Shown here piece by piece: positions 15,704 to 24,312 of a stretch of 64,000 nucleotides of DNA (its first letter is position 1; every line of letters starts with the position of its first letter). The position numbers and the translations under genes were made by a program. Source of the DNA: JBBRHQ01 sp963781345 (GTDB lineage: Bacteria; Actinomycetota; Thermoleophilia; Solirubrobacterales; 70-9); contig CAWAFQ010000015.1 in assembly GCA_963781345.1 (NCBI GenBank), positions 80,513-144,512 of the forward strand, in the 5' to 3' direction. The notes under the pieces were generated by a model. The model made no database searches, had not been told where the DNA came from, and saw only the letters and a list, made by a program, of their open reading frames with translations.

Positions 15704-16665
15704 CGGATCTGAGGCCGGAAGGCGGCAGCAACCGCCAGCGGGCGCTCGATGATTCCGTGCGCGAGGGCCCATGCGGCCCACTCCCGCAGTCTCGCCGTGG
15801 AGAAGCGGCCGACCGGCCTCAGGGCCGGGATCAGAGCCCGCAGCTGCGCCGCCTGACCGGCGCGGTCGAGCCCCGGGCTCGCCGCCAGCAGGTATCCGAG
15901 GCCGCGGCGGGGGTGGGAGAGGACGAAGCGGTAGCCCCGTGCGGTCGCCCGGGCCACTTCCGCGACCAGGTCGGGGTTCGATCTCAGGGTCGAGGCGGAG
16001 GTGCAGAGGATCAGCTCGGGGAAGCGCGGGGCGCCGAAGTCCTCGACGGCGAAGACCCGCACCGCGACGCCGCTGCGGCGGAGCGCGACGGCCTCGGCGT
16101 TGCGAAATCCGGTCACCGCCGAGACCCGCTCGGCTGCCAGCGAGGCGACCGCGTTGAAGCCGATCGTGACCCTCCTCACCTCGGCTGGGTTGCCGCCGTC
16201 GCCCGCGACCTCGGAGTCGAGGACGGCGTCGTCGGAGGGCAGACCGGTGACCCCGGCGGTGCGGCCCACGAGGTCGCGCGGCCGCGCCACCGGCCCGTCT
16301 GCTCGTGAGATCACCGAGGCCAGCGGCGCCGAGACGATCGGCGCGACCCCGACGACGTCGAGACCGCGCTCACGGGCGATGCCGAGGTCCTCGATGTCGA
16401 GGATGGCGAAATCCGCCCGCCCCGCCTGAAGCAGCCTCGGCGCATCGGTGGATGCGCCCGGTTCCTCAATCGTCAAGTCGAGCCCCGCTTCGCGGTAGTA
16501 GCCGCGAGCGCTGGCGGCGTAGATTCCGCTGTGGACGGCGTTCGGCGTGAAGTCGAGGACAACGGTCGCGCCCTCTGGCACGCCCGGTTCAGCGCCGCCA
16601 TCGCCGCAGGCGCCGAGCGCCGTCGCGGCGAGGACGGCCGCCAGCAGCGCGACGACTCGTCTCAC
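15700..16665 (-). CDS. ABC transporter substrate-binding lipoprotein, NMT1/ThiY-like
   Basis: 321 residues from GTG. A longer frame exists, but it is antisense to pyrophosphatase. The N-terminus is a lipoprotein signal (LLAAVLAATALGAC, lipobox L-G-A-C). The mature domain has DFTPNAVHSGIYAASARGYYREAGLDL, the hallmark of NMT1/THI5-like binding proteins, and ADFAILDIEDL. These proteins deliver pyrimidine precursors of thiamine, or sulfonates/aromatics, to ABC importers. The permease and ATPase are not in the window, and no TPP riboswitch is evident. Its stop overlaps that of the convergent gene (CTAG). Confidence 0.85.
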   Translation of the reverse strand: MRRVVALLAAVLAATALGACGDGGAEPGVPEGATVVLDFTPNAVHSGIYAASARGYYREAGLDLTIEEPGASTDAPRLLQAGRADFAILDIEDLGIARERGLDVVGVAPIVSAPLASVISRADGPVARPRDLVGRTAGVTGLPSDDAVLDSEVAGDGGNPAEVRRVTIGFNAVASLAAERVSAVTGFRNAEAVALRRSGVAVRVFAVEDFGAPRFPELILCTSASTLRSNPDLVAEVARATARGYRFVLSHPRRGLGYLLAASPGLDRAGQAAQLRALIPALRPVGRFSTARLREWAAWALAHGIIERPLAVAAAFRPQIR

Positions 16666-16695
16666 GTCACGCGGCAGGATAGCCTTGGGCGGCCG

Positions 16696-17214
16696 ATGGC
16701 CGATCACCACCTCACCGAGGAGCTGCTGGCCTTCATCGAGATCCCGAAAGGCAGCCGCAACAAGTACGAGTACGACGAGGGCATCGGGGCGGTCATCCTC
16801 GACCGCTTCCTCTCGTCGTCGATGGTCTACCCGACCGATTACGGGTATCTGAGGGGGCATCGCGGCCGCGACGGGGATCCGCTCGATGCGCTGGTCTGTG
16901 TCTCCGAGCCGACCTTCCCCGGTTGCGTGATCCCGGTGAAGCCGGTCGCCGTCTTCAAGATGCACGACGAGAAGGGCGAGGACGACAAGATCGTCTGCGT
17001 TCCGACCCATGACCCGGGCTGGAACACGGCACAGGTCCTCGAAGACATTCCCGAGCAGTTGCAGCGTGAGATCACCCACTTCTTCTCCGTCTACAAACAG
17101 CTCGAGGGCAAGACGGTCGAGGTCGAGGGCTGGAGGCACCTCGAGGACGCGCTCGCCGTGATCGAGGACGGGAAGCGGCTGCAGGAGGAATTCGAGGCCA
17201 AGGGCGCCGGGTGA
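16696..17214 (+). CDS. ppa: inorganic pyrophosphatase (family I)
   Basis: 172 residues, ATG start. All family I landmarks are present: FIEIPKGSRNKYEYDEG at the N-terminus, YPTDYGY, the signature D-G-D-P-L-D-A-L at about residue 62, and a conserved Lys (EDDKIVCVP) with Asp ligands. It hydrolyses pyrophosphate to drive biosynthetic reactions. The metallophosphatase gene is coupled to its stop codon (GTGA overlap). The length is right for a bacterial soluble PPase. The start was chosen over the 30-residue upstream extension because that overlaps the divergent lipoprotein gene. Confidence 0.96.
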   Translation: MADHHLTEELLAFIEIPKGSRNKYEYDEGIGAVILDRFLSSSMVYPTDYGYLRGHRGRDGDPLDALVCVSEPTFPGCVIPVKPVAVFKMHDEKGEDDKIVCVPTHDPGWNTAQVLEDIPEQLQREITHFFSVYKQLEGKTVEVEGWRHLEDALAVIEDGKRLQEEFEAKGAG

Positions 17215-18194
17215 GGGCCGGCCGCCACCTCCCGGCCTGTGCGCTGGTGCTGGTTGCGTCCGCGGCCCTGGCCGCGAACGCGGCCGCCCGGGTGCCGGTG
17301 ATAGCCGCTGCCGGCGATGTCGCCTGCGATCCCTCCAGCTCCCACTACCACCGGGGCAACGGCAGCCCCGCCCACTGCCGCCAGCGGGTGGTCGCGAGGT
17401 TGATCAGCCGTGGCGACTACAGGGCGGTGTTCGCGCTCGGCGATCTCCAGTACCAGAACGGAAGGCTCTGGAAGTTCCGCCACTCATACGGCCCGGCCTG
17501 GGGCAGATTCAAGCCGAAGACGATCCCGGTGGTCGGCAACCACGAGTACGGAACCCGCAACGCGCGCTCCTACTTCACCTACTTCAACGGGCCCGGCCAC
17601 GTGCTCGGCAGGGCCGGGCACCGCCGGCGCGGCTGGCACAGCCTCGATCTCGGGACCTGGCACGTAGTCGTCCTCAACTCGAACTGCAGCCGGGTCCGGT
17701 GCGGGCCCGACTCGCGCCAGGCAATCTGGCTGAGGCGGGACCTCAAACATCACCCGAACCGCTGCGTGCTGGCCGCATACCACCATCCCCGCTACTCCTC
17801 CGGCGCCCATGAGGATGACCAGAAGGTGAGCACCTTCTGGAGCATCCTCTACAGGGCGGGCGTCGACGTCGTTCTCAACGGCCACGACCACGACTACGAG
17901 CGCTTCGCGCCGCAGGGACCGCGCCACCGCCTCGACCGAGACGGCGGCGTCGTCGAGTTCGTCGTCGGCACCGGTGGCCACTCGCTCTTCAACCTCGGCA
18001 AGCCGGCTCCGAACACGCGTGCCAGCCAGGACAGGCATTTCGGTTTTCTCAGAATGCGACTCGGGCGGGGCCACTACCACTGGGCCTTCAGGGCAACGCC
18101 CGACGGGCGCCGGTTCGACGCGGGAACCCGCCGCTGCAGCCCGATCGGGCCTATGGTCCGGAAGTATCTGAAGACCCACCGGGGGCGCGGCTGA
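17211..18194 (+). CDS. secreted calcineurin-like metallophosphatase
   Basis: 327 residues, GTG start overlapping the ppa stop. A signal peptide (CALVLVASAALAANAAA) precedes a metallophosphatase domain with all the metal motifs in order: AAGDVACD, FALGDLQY, VVGNHEY (G-N-H-E), AYHHP, and the C-terminal GHDHDYER. The sequence is close to the purple-acid/alkaline-phosphatase-like group found as exported actinobacterial enzymes; the substrate is unknown. The C-terminus after GHDHDYER is about 100 residues and includes a GTGGHS loop. Six Cys could form disulfides, fitting the VKOR/DsbA-like pair elsewhere in the window. Confidence 0.88.
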   Translation: MRAGRHLPACALVLVASAALAANAAARVPVIAAAGDVACDPSSSHYHRGNGSPAHCRQRVVARLISRGDYRAVFALGDLQYQNGRLWKFRHSYGPAWGRFKPKTIPVVGNHEYGTRNARSYFTYFNGPGHVLGRAGHRRRGWHSLDLGTWHVVVLNSNCSRVRCGPDSRQAIWLRRDLKHHPNRCVLAAYHHPRYSSGAHEDDQKVSTFWSILYRAGVDVVLNGHDHDYERFAPQGPRHRLDRDGGVVEFVVGTGGHSLFNLGKPAPNTRASQDRHFGFLRMRLGRGHYHWAFRATPDGRRFDAGTRRCSPIGPMVRKYLKTHRGRG

Positions 18195-18288
18195 GGATCC
18201 ACGGGGGCGCGCTCGTCATCTCGGCGACGCGTCAGCCGCCGACCAGGGATAGACTGCCGCCGCCAACCCAACCAGGAGGTTTCTTCCA

Positions 18289-19065
18289 GTGCAGGAGCGA
18301 GGACTTTCCGCCTACATCGCCGAGCTGATCGGCACGTTGCTGCTGGTCTTCTTCATCACCAGCGTCATAGTGCTGTTCGTTGCGACCGGCAACCAGGCCC
18401 AGTTCGGCTCCGACTACGCGGTCGTCGGGTTGGCTGAAGGGTTCACCCTCTTCGGGGTGATCATTATGTTCGGCGTCGTCAGCGGCGGTCACTTCAATCC
18501 TGCCGTCACCCTGGCGGCGGCCGTCATCAGGCGGATCGATCCGCTCGACGCGGTCGTCTACATCCTCGCCCAGCTTTCGGGAGCCGTGCTCGGGGCGCTG
18601 CTGACCAAGTCGCTGCTCCTCGACGAGGGCAGGGCCACCCACTACGGGGCGGCGACGGTGAGCCCGCTTCTCTCCGGCAATACCGCGGGGGCGGTCGTCG
18701 AGGCGTTGGGGACCTTCTGCTTGGTGCTCGTGATCCTCGTGGCTCTGCTCTCGAAGAAGACCGCCAAGGACTGGGCCCCGCTGGCGCTCGGCGCCCTGGC
18801 GATCGGCACGACGTTTGTCTTCCTCGTCATGGTCGGCGGCCCGCTCACCGTGGCCTCCTACAACCCGGCCCGCTGGTTCGGCCCGGCGCTGGTCAGCAAC
18901 GACTGGGGTGGCGTTTGGCCATATCTGGTGGGGCCGATCGTCGGCTCGCTGCTTGCGGTGCTGGTCTTCCGCTTCGTGATCGAGGCGGGTGGGACATCGT
19001 CGGCGGCGCCACCCGAGAAGGTCAAGCCAAGCTCGACCTCGGTCAAGCCAAGCTCGACCTCGTGA
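18289..19065 (+). CDS. MIP-family aquaporin/glycerol channel
   Basis: 258 residues, GTG start with AGGAGGT upstream. Six membrane segments and two half-helices. The first NPA box is intact (GHFNPAVT), and the second is N-P-A-R (SYNPARWFGPAL), as usual. The aromatic/arginine filter cannot be judged by eye, so water versus glycerol is open. The C-terminal tail ends in a perfect tandem duplication of 21 bp (VKPSSTS twice), just before the stop. The 94-bp gap upstream probably holds the promoter. Confidence 0.9.
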   Translation: MQERGLSAYIAELIGTLLLVFFITSVIVLFVATGNQAQFGSDYAVVGLAEGFTLFGVIIMFGVVSGGHFNPAVTLAAAVIRRIDPLDAVVYILAQLSGAVLGALLTKSLLLDEGRATHYGAATVSPLLSGNTAGAVVEALGTFCLVLVILVALLSKKTAKDWAPLALGALAIGTTFVFLVMVGGPLTVASYNPARWFGPALVSNDWGGVWPYLVGPIVGSLLAVLVFRFVIEAGGTSSAAPPEKVKPSSTSVKPSSTS

Positions 19066-19110
19066 TCCGGGGCGCCGGGGCGGCCCGGCGCTTCCGGTAG
19101 CTTCAAAATC

Positions 19111-21390
19111 GTGCGTAGGGTCACCTTCTCACGCAACTACACGCTGTCGCTTTCGCGCACCTGCCAGTGCTACTGCAAGTACTGCGCGTTCGCGACTCAC
19201 CGTGCTCACGTCCACCCTCCGGAGGAGGTCGAGCGGCGTCTCGACGAGGCCCGGCGCCGCAACGCCAAGGAGCTGCTCATCCTCACCGGCGAGCGGCCCG
19301 AGGTCAATCCCGGAGTCGCCGCGAGTCTGGCGGAGTGGGGCCACGGGGATTTCACCTCCTACGTCGTCTGGGCCTGCGAGCGCGCGCTCGAGCGCGGCAT
19401 CCTCCCGCACACCAACCTCGGCGTCCTCGGGCGAGAGGACCTGGCCCGCCTGCGCGAGGTCACCGCCTCGCAGGGCCTGATGCTCGAGTCGGTCTCCGAG
19501 CGGCTGATGGAGACCGTCCACGCGGGCTCGCCGACCAAGCATCCGGCACAGCGGCTGGCGACGATCGAGGCCGCCGGCGAGCTGAAGATCCCTTTCACCA
19601 GCGGAATCCTCGTCGGGATCGGCGAGACCGAGGAAGAGCGGGTCGCCTCGCTCGAGGCGATAGCCGCCTCCCACGAGCGCCACGGCCACATCCAGGAGGT
19701 GATCCTCCAGAACTTCGTCCCCCACCCCCGCTACTACGGGCGCGAGGTGGCTGAGATCGCGGATCAGGCAGCGAGGGAGAGGTGGAAGGACGGCCAACCC
19801 CATCCCACCAACAACCCCGGCACGCCCGGACGCGAAGCGAAGGACGTGCCGGGCAGTCATCCCGCCGGACGCGAAGCGGAGGAGATGCCGGGGGGTGATC
19901 TAACCTGGCCCGACTGGGCGTCCGAGGTCTCGATCGAGGAGATGACCCGCCTCATCTCCGAGTGCCGGCGGTTGATGCCCGAAGTCGGCATCCAGGTTCC
20001 GCCCAACCTCTCCGACTGGTGGGTGGAGCTGGTCGAGGCGGGGGCGACGGACCTCGGTGGGCTCTCGGCCAACGGCGACCACATTTCGCCCGAGCACGCC
20101 TTTCCGAGCCCGCACGAGCTGCGCAAGTCGCTCGCTCCGGCGGGATACGCGCTGACCGAGCGCCTCTGCGTCTACCCGCAGTACATGGACTCCGACTGGA
20201 TGGAGCAGGGCGTCCTCGATGTGATCAAGCTCAAGTACTGGAGCTTCATCCCGCGGCGAGGCTCGGGGCGGCGCTCGGAGGGCTGGATCGATCCCGCCCT
20301 GGCGACGACGGCCATATCCAAGGGTCGCGACGGCGTCGCGCTCTCCGAGGGTGAGCTGACCGCGCTCTTCGCCGAGACCAGGCCCGAGGTGATCGAGGAG
20401 ATGAGGGTCGCGGCCGACGAGCTGCGGGCCGAGCTCGCCGGCGATCACGCGACCTTCGTCGTCAACCGCAACATCAACTTCACCAACGTCTGCGTCGTCG
20501 GCTGCGCCTTCTGTGGCTTCGGCCAGGGCAAGCGCTCGCCCGACGCCTACCTCGTCGACGAGGACGAGTTCGCCGGGCGCGTGCGCGAGGCGGTCGAATT
20601 CGGCGCCACCGAGATCTGCATGCAGGGTGGCATCCACCCTGACTACCAGCTTCCCGATTACGGTCGCTGGTTGCGACTGGCGAAGGAGGTGGCTCCCCAG
20701 ATCCACCTCCACGCCTACTCGCCGATGGAGGTCCACTACATGTGCGAGCGCTCCGGCAAGGCCCCCCGCGAGGTCTTCGAGTACCTGCGCGAGTGTGGCC
20801 TCGACTCGACCCCGGGCACCGCCGCCGAGGTCCTCGACGACGGCGTCCGCCAGCGGATCTCGCCGAACAAGCTGCCGGTTGAGCGCTGGGTGGAGATCAT
20901 CGAGGCCTCACACGCCTCCGGCCTGCGCTCGACCTCGACAGTGATGTTCGGCCACATCGAGGAGCCGCGCGAGCTCGCCCGCCACATGCGGGTTGTCCGC
21001 TCCTTGCAGGAGCGCACCGGCGGCATCACCGAGTTCGTCCCGCTCAGCTTCATCCCCTTCAACACAATGCTCGGCCGCACCCACGGGATCGAGGAGATCT
21101 CGACCTCGGAGAACCTCAAGCACACGGCCGCCTTCAGACTTGGCCTCGGGAAGACGATCACCAATCTGCAGGCGAGCTGGGTGAAGATGGGCCTGGGCGC
21201 GGCCACCGAGTCGCTGCGCTGGGGCGTCAACGATCTTGGCGGGACCCTGATGGAGGAGAACATCTCGCGAATGGCCGGATCCCAGCACGGTGTCCGGCTC
21301 GAGCCCGGGCAGCTGATCGCCGCCGCCCGCGCGGCCGGCCGGGTCCCGGCCCAGCGGACGACGCTCTACGAGATCGTCGAGACCTACTGA
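19111..21390 (+). CDS. fbiC: FbiC, fused CofG/CofH F0 synthase
   Basis: 759 residues, GTG start. Two radical-SAM domains are fused as in actinobacteria. The CofG half has CX3CX2C as CQCYCKYC near the N-terminus, and the CofH half has CVVGCAFC at about residue 460. Together they make F0, the chromophore of coenzyme F420, from a tyrosine and 5-amino-6-ribitylaminouracil. In the CofG half about residues 228-266 form an unusual insert: two 13-codon repeats around GREAKDVPG and GREAEEMPG, with a 9-bp palindrome (CCCGGCACG / CGTGCCGGG) in the DNA. The reading frame is kept. cofC, cofD and cofE lie within 4 kb. Confidence 0.95.
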   Translation: MRRVTFSRNYTLSLSRTCQCYCKYCAFATHRAHVHPPEEVERRLDEARRRNAKELLILTGERPEVNPGVAASLAEWGHGDFTSYVVWACERALERGILPHTNLGVLGREDLARLREVTASQGLMLESVSERLMETVHAGSPTKHPAQRLATIEAAGELKIPFTSGILVGIGETEEERVASLEAIAASHERHGHIQEVILQNFVPHPRYYGREVAEIADQAARERWKDGQPHPTNNPGTPGREAKDVPGSHPAGREAEEMPGGDLTWPDWASEVSIEEMTRLISECRRLMPEVGIQVPPNLSDWWVELVEAGATDLGGLSANGDHISPEHAFPSPHELRKSLAPAGYALTERLCVYPQYMDSDWMEQGVLDVIKLKYWSFIPRRGSGRRSEGWIDPALATTAISKGRDGVALSEGELTALFAETRPEVIEEMRVAADELRAELAGDHATFVVNRNINFTNVCVVGCAFCGFGQGKRSPDAYLVDEDEFAGRVREAVEFGATEICMQGGIHPDYQLPDYGRWLRLAKEVAPQIHLHAYSPMEVHYMCERSGKAPREVFEYLRECGLDSTPGTAAEVLDDGVRQRISPNKLPVERWVEIIEASHASGLRSTSTVMFGHIEEPRELARHMRVVRSLQERTGGITEFVPLSFIPFNTMLGRTHGIEEISTSENLKHTAAFRLGLGKTITNLQASWVKMGLGAATESLRWGVNDLGGTLMEENISRMAGSQHGVRLEPGQLIAAARAAGRVPAQRTTLYEIVETY

Positions 21391-21402
21391 GGAAGGCAGT
21401 GA

Positions 21403-21437
21403 GGCGAGTTTCAATGGATATGCCAAAGAAACTCGCC
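21403..21437 (+). terminator. hairpin after fbiC, probable terminator
   Basis: A perfect 10-bp inverted repeat, GGCGAGTTTC and GAAACTCGCC, with a 15-nt loop, starts 13 bp after the fbiC stop. There is no run of T after it, as is common in high-GC actinobacteria, so it may act as a weak terminator or protect the mRNA end. The adh start lies 21 bp downstream. Confidence 0.5.
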
Positions 21438-21457
21438 ACAGACGCCAAGATCTAGCG

Positions 21458-22492
21458 ATGCGCGCGATGCTGCTCGAACGCCAGGGCGCGCCTCTTCGGG
21501 AGGCTGAGATCGCGACGCCGGAGCCCGGGCCGGGCCAGGTGCGGCTCAGGGTCAGGGCATGCGGCGTCTGCCGGACAGACCTGCACGTCTGTGACGGCGA
21601 CCTGACCGAGCCGAAGCTGCCGCTCGTTCTCGGCCACCAGATCGTCGGCACGGTCGAGGCGGCGGGGGAGGGGGCCTCAGATTTCGCGGCGGGGGAGGGG
21701 ACCTCGAGGTTCGTGGCGGGGGACCGGGTCGGGGTGCCCTGGCTCGGCTGGACCTGCGGCGAGTGCCGCCACTGCCTCGCGGGGCGCGAGAACCTCTGCG
21801 ACCGGGCGCGGTTCACCGGCTACGACATCGATGGCGGCTTCGCCGAGGTCACGGTCGCGGACGAGCGATTCTGCTTCCCGATCCCGGCCGGCTACCCCGA
21901 TGAGCAGGCGGCGCCGCTGCTGTGCGCTGGGCTGATCGGCTACCGGGCACTGCGGCTGGCGGGGGACGGAGAGCGCCTCGGGCTCTACGGGTTCGGCGCC
22001 TCCGCCCACATCCTCTGCCAGGTCGCGGTGAGCCAGGGGCGCAGGGTGTTCGCGTTCACACGCGAGGGTGACGATCAGGGCCAGGCGCTCGCTCGTGAGC
22101 TCGGGGCGGAGTGGGCGGGGGCGGTGGGCGGCGCTGCCCCTGAACCCCTTGACGCCGCGATCATCTTCGCCCCGGCGGGCGAGCTGGTCCCCGAGGCGCT
22201 GCGTGCCAGCGAGAAGGGCGCAACCGTCGTCTGCGCCGGCATCCACATGAGCGAGATCCCGGCCTTCCCCTACGAGATCCTCTGGGGCGAGCGCTCGCTG
22301 CGCTCCGTGGCCAACCTGACCCGAGCCGACGGCGAGGAGTTCCTGCAACTCGCCCCCGAGGTGCCGGTGCGCACGCGGGTGCGGTCATATCCGCTCAGCG
22401 AGACCCAGGAAGCGCTCGATGACCTGCGCGCAGGTAGGGTTCACGGCGCCGCGGTAGTGACGATTGAGGCGAGAGAGGATTCGGATGGCTGA
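21458..22492 (+). CDS. zinc-dependent alcohol dehydrogenase family protein
   Basis: 344 residues, ATG start. Catalytic zinc ligands are Cys in ACGVCRTDLH and His in LGHQIVG. The structural zinc site is the four Cys of CGECRHCLAGRENLC, and the nucleotide loop is LYGFGASAHIL. The sequence fits the 'zinc-binding alcohol dehydrogenase' group close to YjgB/AdhA, not a known F420 enzyme. Near residue 70 there is a 27-bp tandem duplication (GEGASDFAA / GEGTSRFVA) in a surface loop. The cupin gene overlaps its stop by 8 bp, and the two are translationally coupled. Confidence 0.88.
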   Translation: MRAMLLERQGAPLREAEIATPEPGPGQVRLRVRACGVCRTDLHVCDGDLTEPKLPLVLGHQIVGTVEAAGEGASDFAAGEGTSRFVAGDRVGVPWLGWTCGECRHCLAGRENLCDRARFTGYDIDGGFAEVTVADERFCFPIPAGYPDEQAAPLLCAGLIGYRALRLAGDGERLGLYGFGASAHILCQVAVSQGRRVFAFTREGDDQGQALARELGAEWAGAVGGAAPEPLDAAIIFAPAGELVPEALRASEKGATVVCAGIHMSEIPAFPYEILWGERSLRSVANLTRADGEEFLQLAPEVPVRTRVRSYPLSETQEALDDLRAGRVHGAAVVTIEAREDSDG

Positions 22493-22922
22493 TGTGACGG
22501 TGAAGGACCTCGACGATTTCGAGGCCATCTTCGGTGGAGGGATGCGGCGGGTGAGGGCCGGCCTCGGGGTCAGCTCGTTCGGGATCCAGGTGATCGAGCT
22601 CCCGCCCGACTTCCACATGTACCCCGACCACGACCACACCCATGACTCGCAGGAGGAGGTCTACACGGCGCTCAGCGGCCGTGCGACGCTCGAGGCCGGG
22701 GACCACTCATACGAGCTCGAGCCGGGAGTCTTCGCCCGGGTCGGCCCCGGGGAGAAGCGCAAGTTCGTCACCGGCGAGTCGGGCGCTCGCCTGCTCTGCC
22801 TCGGCGGCGTTCCGGGCGAGGCCTACGAGCCCCCCGCCTGGACCGAGGAGGGCGGGGCGCTTCCGGGCATGAAGGAGAAAATCCACCGCCAGCGGACCAT
22901 GAAGGAGAAGGTCCACCGCTAG
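22485..22922 (+). CDS. cupin-domain protein
   Basis: 145 residues from ATG; the ATG sits inside the 3' end of adh. It carries the cupin metal-binding motif as HDHTH, about 6 residues on E-E (SQEEVYTALSG), and later the second cupin motif G-x5-P-x-G region (ELEPGVFARVGPGEKRKF). The C-terminal tail duplicates 30 bp (MKEKIHR then MKEKVHR). The substrate cannot be inferred. The last codon and stop overlap the convergent cofE stop at CTAG. Confidence 0.8.
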   Translation: MADVTVKDLDDFEAIFGGGMRRVRAGLGVSSFGIQVIELPPDFHMYPDHDHTHDSQEEVYTALSGRATLEAGDHSYELEPGVFARVGPGEKRKFVTGESGARLLCLGGVPGEAYEPPAWTEEGGALPGMKEKIHRQRTMKEKVHR

Positions 22923-23665
22923 CGGAAGAGGTCCTCGGAGCGTCCGCGCCGAAGCGCCGCCGCGCCCGGCCCGTCGCCGTCGCACACGTGCCGCCCGAGG
23001 CCGCGGACGATGGCCGCAGGGATGCCGCTGTCCTTGGCGCGCGCGAGATCGGCCGCGGCCGCGGCCTCGTCGGCAATCGCGATCAGCGTGGCCTCGAGCC
23101 GGACCCCCCGGCGATCCTTGCGGCCCCTCCAGTCCTCAAGGGGCTCGAGGCCGGCGCAGCCGATCGCAACCTCGCACTGGCCAACCCGCCAGGCGCGGCC
23201 GAAGCTGTCGGAGATGATCACCGCCGCAGCGATGCCGCAGTCCTCGTGGATCTCGGCGCGGATCCTGCGGGCCGAGGCGTCTGCGTCGTTGGGCAGCAGG
23301 CAGACGGTTCCGTCCTCGGCGAGGTTCGAGCTGTCGATGCCCGCGTTGGCGCATACCCAGCCGCTGCGGGTCTCTGTGATCAGCACCCCGCGCTCAGCTC
23401 GCAGGATCTCCGCGCTCTCGCTCAGCACCAGCTCGACCAGGGCCGGCTCCTTGCCGAGGAGGGCTCCCAGCTTGCGCGCCCGCGAGCCCGGGATCACGCT
23501 CGAGAGCCGGCGCAACCGGCCCTCAGCCTTGGAGACGACCTTCTGCGATATGACGACGACGTCGCCGTCCTCAAGCTCGGCCCGCGACGAGATCTCCGAC
23601 CCGATCCGGTCGCCCTCGCCGATCTCGGGGATCCCCTTGACCGGCAGCACCGAGATCGCGTCCAC
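22919..23665 (-). CDS. cofE: coenzyme F420-0:L-glutamate ligase
   Basis: 248 residues, GTG start. Family marks are LPVKGIPEIGEGDRIG at the N-terminus, DGDVVVISQKVVSKAEG, and NAGIDSSNLAEDG (about residue 105), with DSFGRAWRVGQ in the C-terminal half. CofE adds the gamma-linked glutamates to F420-0. It is the stand-alone form, lacking the nitroreductase-like domain that FbiB carries in mycobacteria; a separate gene may supply that function. cofC is 5 bp upstream on the same strand and cofD before that, so cofD-cofC-cofE is one operon. Confidence 0.92.
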   Translation of the reverse strand: MDAISVLPVKGIPEIGEGDRIGSEISSRAELEDGDVVVISQKVVSKAEGRLRRLSSVIPGSRARKLGALLGKEPALVELVLSESAEILRAERGVLITETRSGWVCANAGIDSSNLAEDGTVCLLPNDADASARRIRAEIHEDCGIAAAVIISDSFGRAWRVGQCEVAIGCAGLEPLEDWRGRKDRRGVRLEATLIAIADEAAAAADLARAKDSGIPAAIVRGLGRHVCDGDGPGAAALRRGRSEDLFR

Positions 23666-23670
23666 GCCGG

Positions 23671-24312
23671 TCAGATCCCCAGCACCCGGGCCGTCCGCCT
23701 GCCCCGGCTGCGATCGGACGCGACCGCGGTCGCCATCGCGACGATGTCCGCGGGAGTGTCGAGGTCGAGTGCCAGCGATCGAACCTCCTCGACGCAGAAG
23801 GGGATGCCGGCGCCGCGCGCGGCGGCGATGTGGCGCTCGCAGCTGCCCTCGCCGAAGGCCGGCCGGATCGCGTCGGGGGGCGCCAGCACCAGAGCATTCG
23901 TGCCGCTCCCGTGGCGGTCGGGGACTATCGCCACGTAGCGCTCGGGCACAGCCGTCAGGAGGCTGTCGAGATCCTTCGGATCGAGCATCGGGCAGTCAAC
24001 GGGGAGCAGCACGACGCAGCCGGCGCCCAGTTCGGCCGCCCTCGCGATTCCGAGCAGCGTCGCCTCGGGGTGGCCGGCGTCGTCGGGGTCGGTCAGAACC
24101 TCGGCTCCGGCGGCGGCTGCCACCGCCTCGGCGCCCGGGTCACCGGTGACGACGATCGTCCGCTCGATCGCCCTTGCCGCGGCGATCGCCTCCAGCACAT
24201 CGGCGAGCATCGCCTCGAGTAGCGGTCCGCGGCGCTCCTCCGAGATCGCGGGTTCGAGCCTGCTCTTGGCGACGGCGACCCGTTTGACCGGGACGATCGC
24301 GGTGGCGCTCAA
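23671..24312 (-). CDS. cofC: 2-phospholactate/phosphoenolpyruvate guanylyltransferase
   Basis: 213 residues. It begins at TTG overlapping the cofD stop (TTGA). The nucleotidyltransferase N-terminus IVPVKRVAVAKSRLEPAI is the CofC/FbiD pattern, followed by LLPVDCPMLDP for metal and nucleotide binding and PDRHGSGTNALVL. The enzyme makes the guanylated intermediate that CofD transfers to F0. In actinobacteria the preferred substrate is phosphoenolpyruvate, but that cannot be decided from the sequence. Confidence 0.92.
   Translation of the reverse strand: MSATAIVPVKRVAVAKSRLEPAISEERRGPLLEAMLADVLEAIAAARAIERTIVVTGDPGAEAVAAAAGAEVLTDPDDAGHPEATLLGIARAAELGAGCVVLLPVDCPMLDPKDLDSLLTAVPERYVAIVPDRHGSGTNALVLAPPDAIRPAFGEGSCERHIAAARGAGIPFCVEEVRSLALDLDTPADIVAMATAVASDRSRGRRTARVLGI

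Noticed and set aside
16100..16665. TPP riboswitch in front of the NMT1-like protein
   Set aside because: The upstream gap is only about 30 bp to the divergent pyrophosphatase start, too short for the aptamer.
15700..17139. 479-codon minus frame as one protein
   Set aside because: The upstream part is antisense to pyrophosphatase. A GTG at 16665 gives a proper lipoprotein signal.
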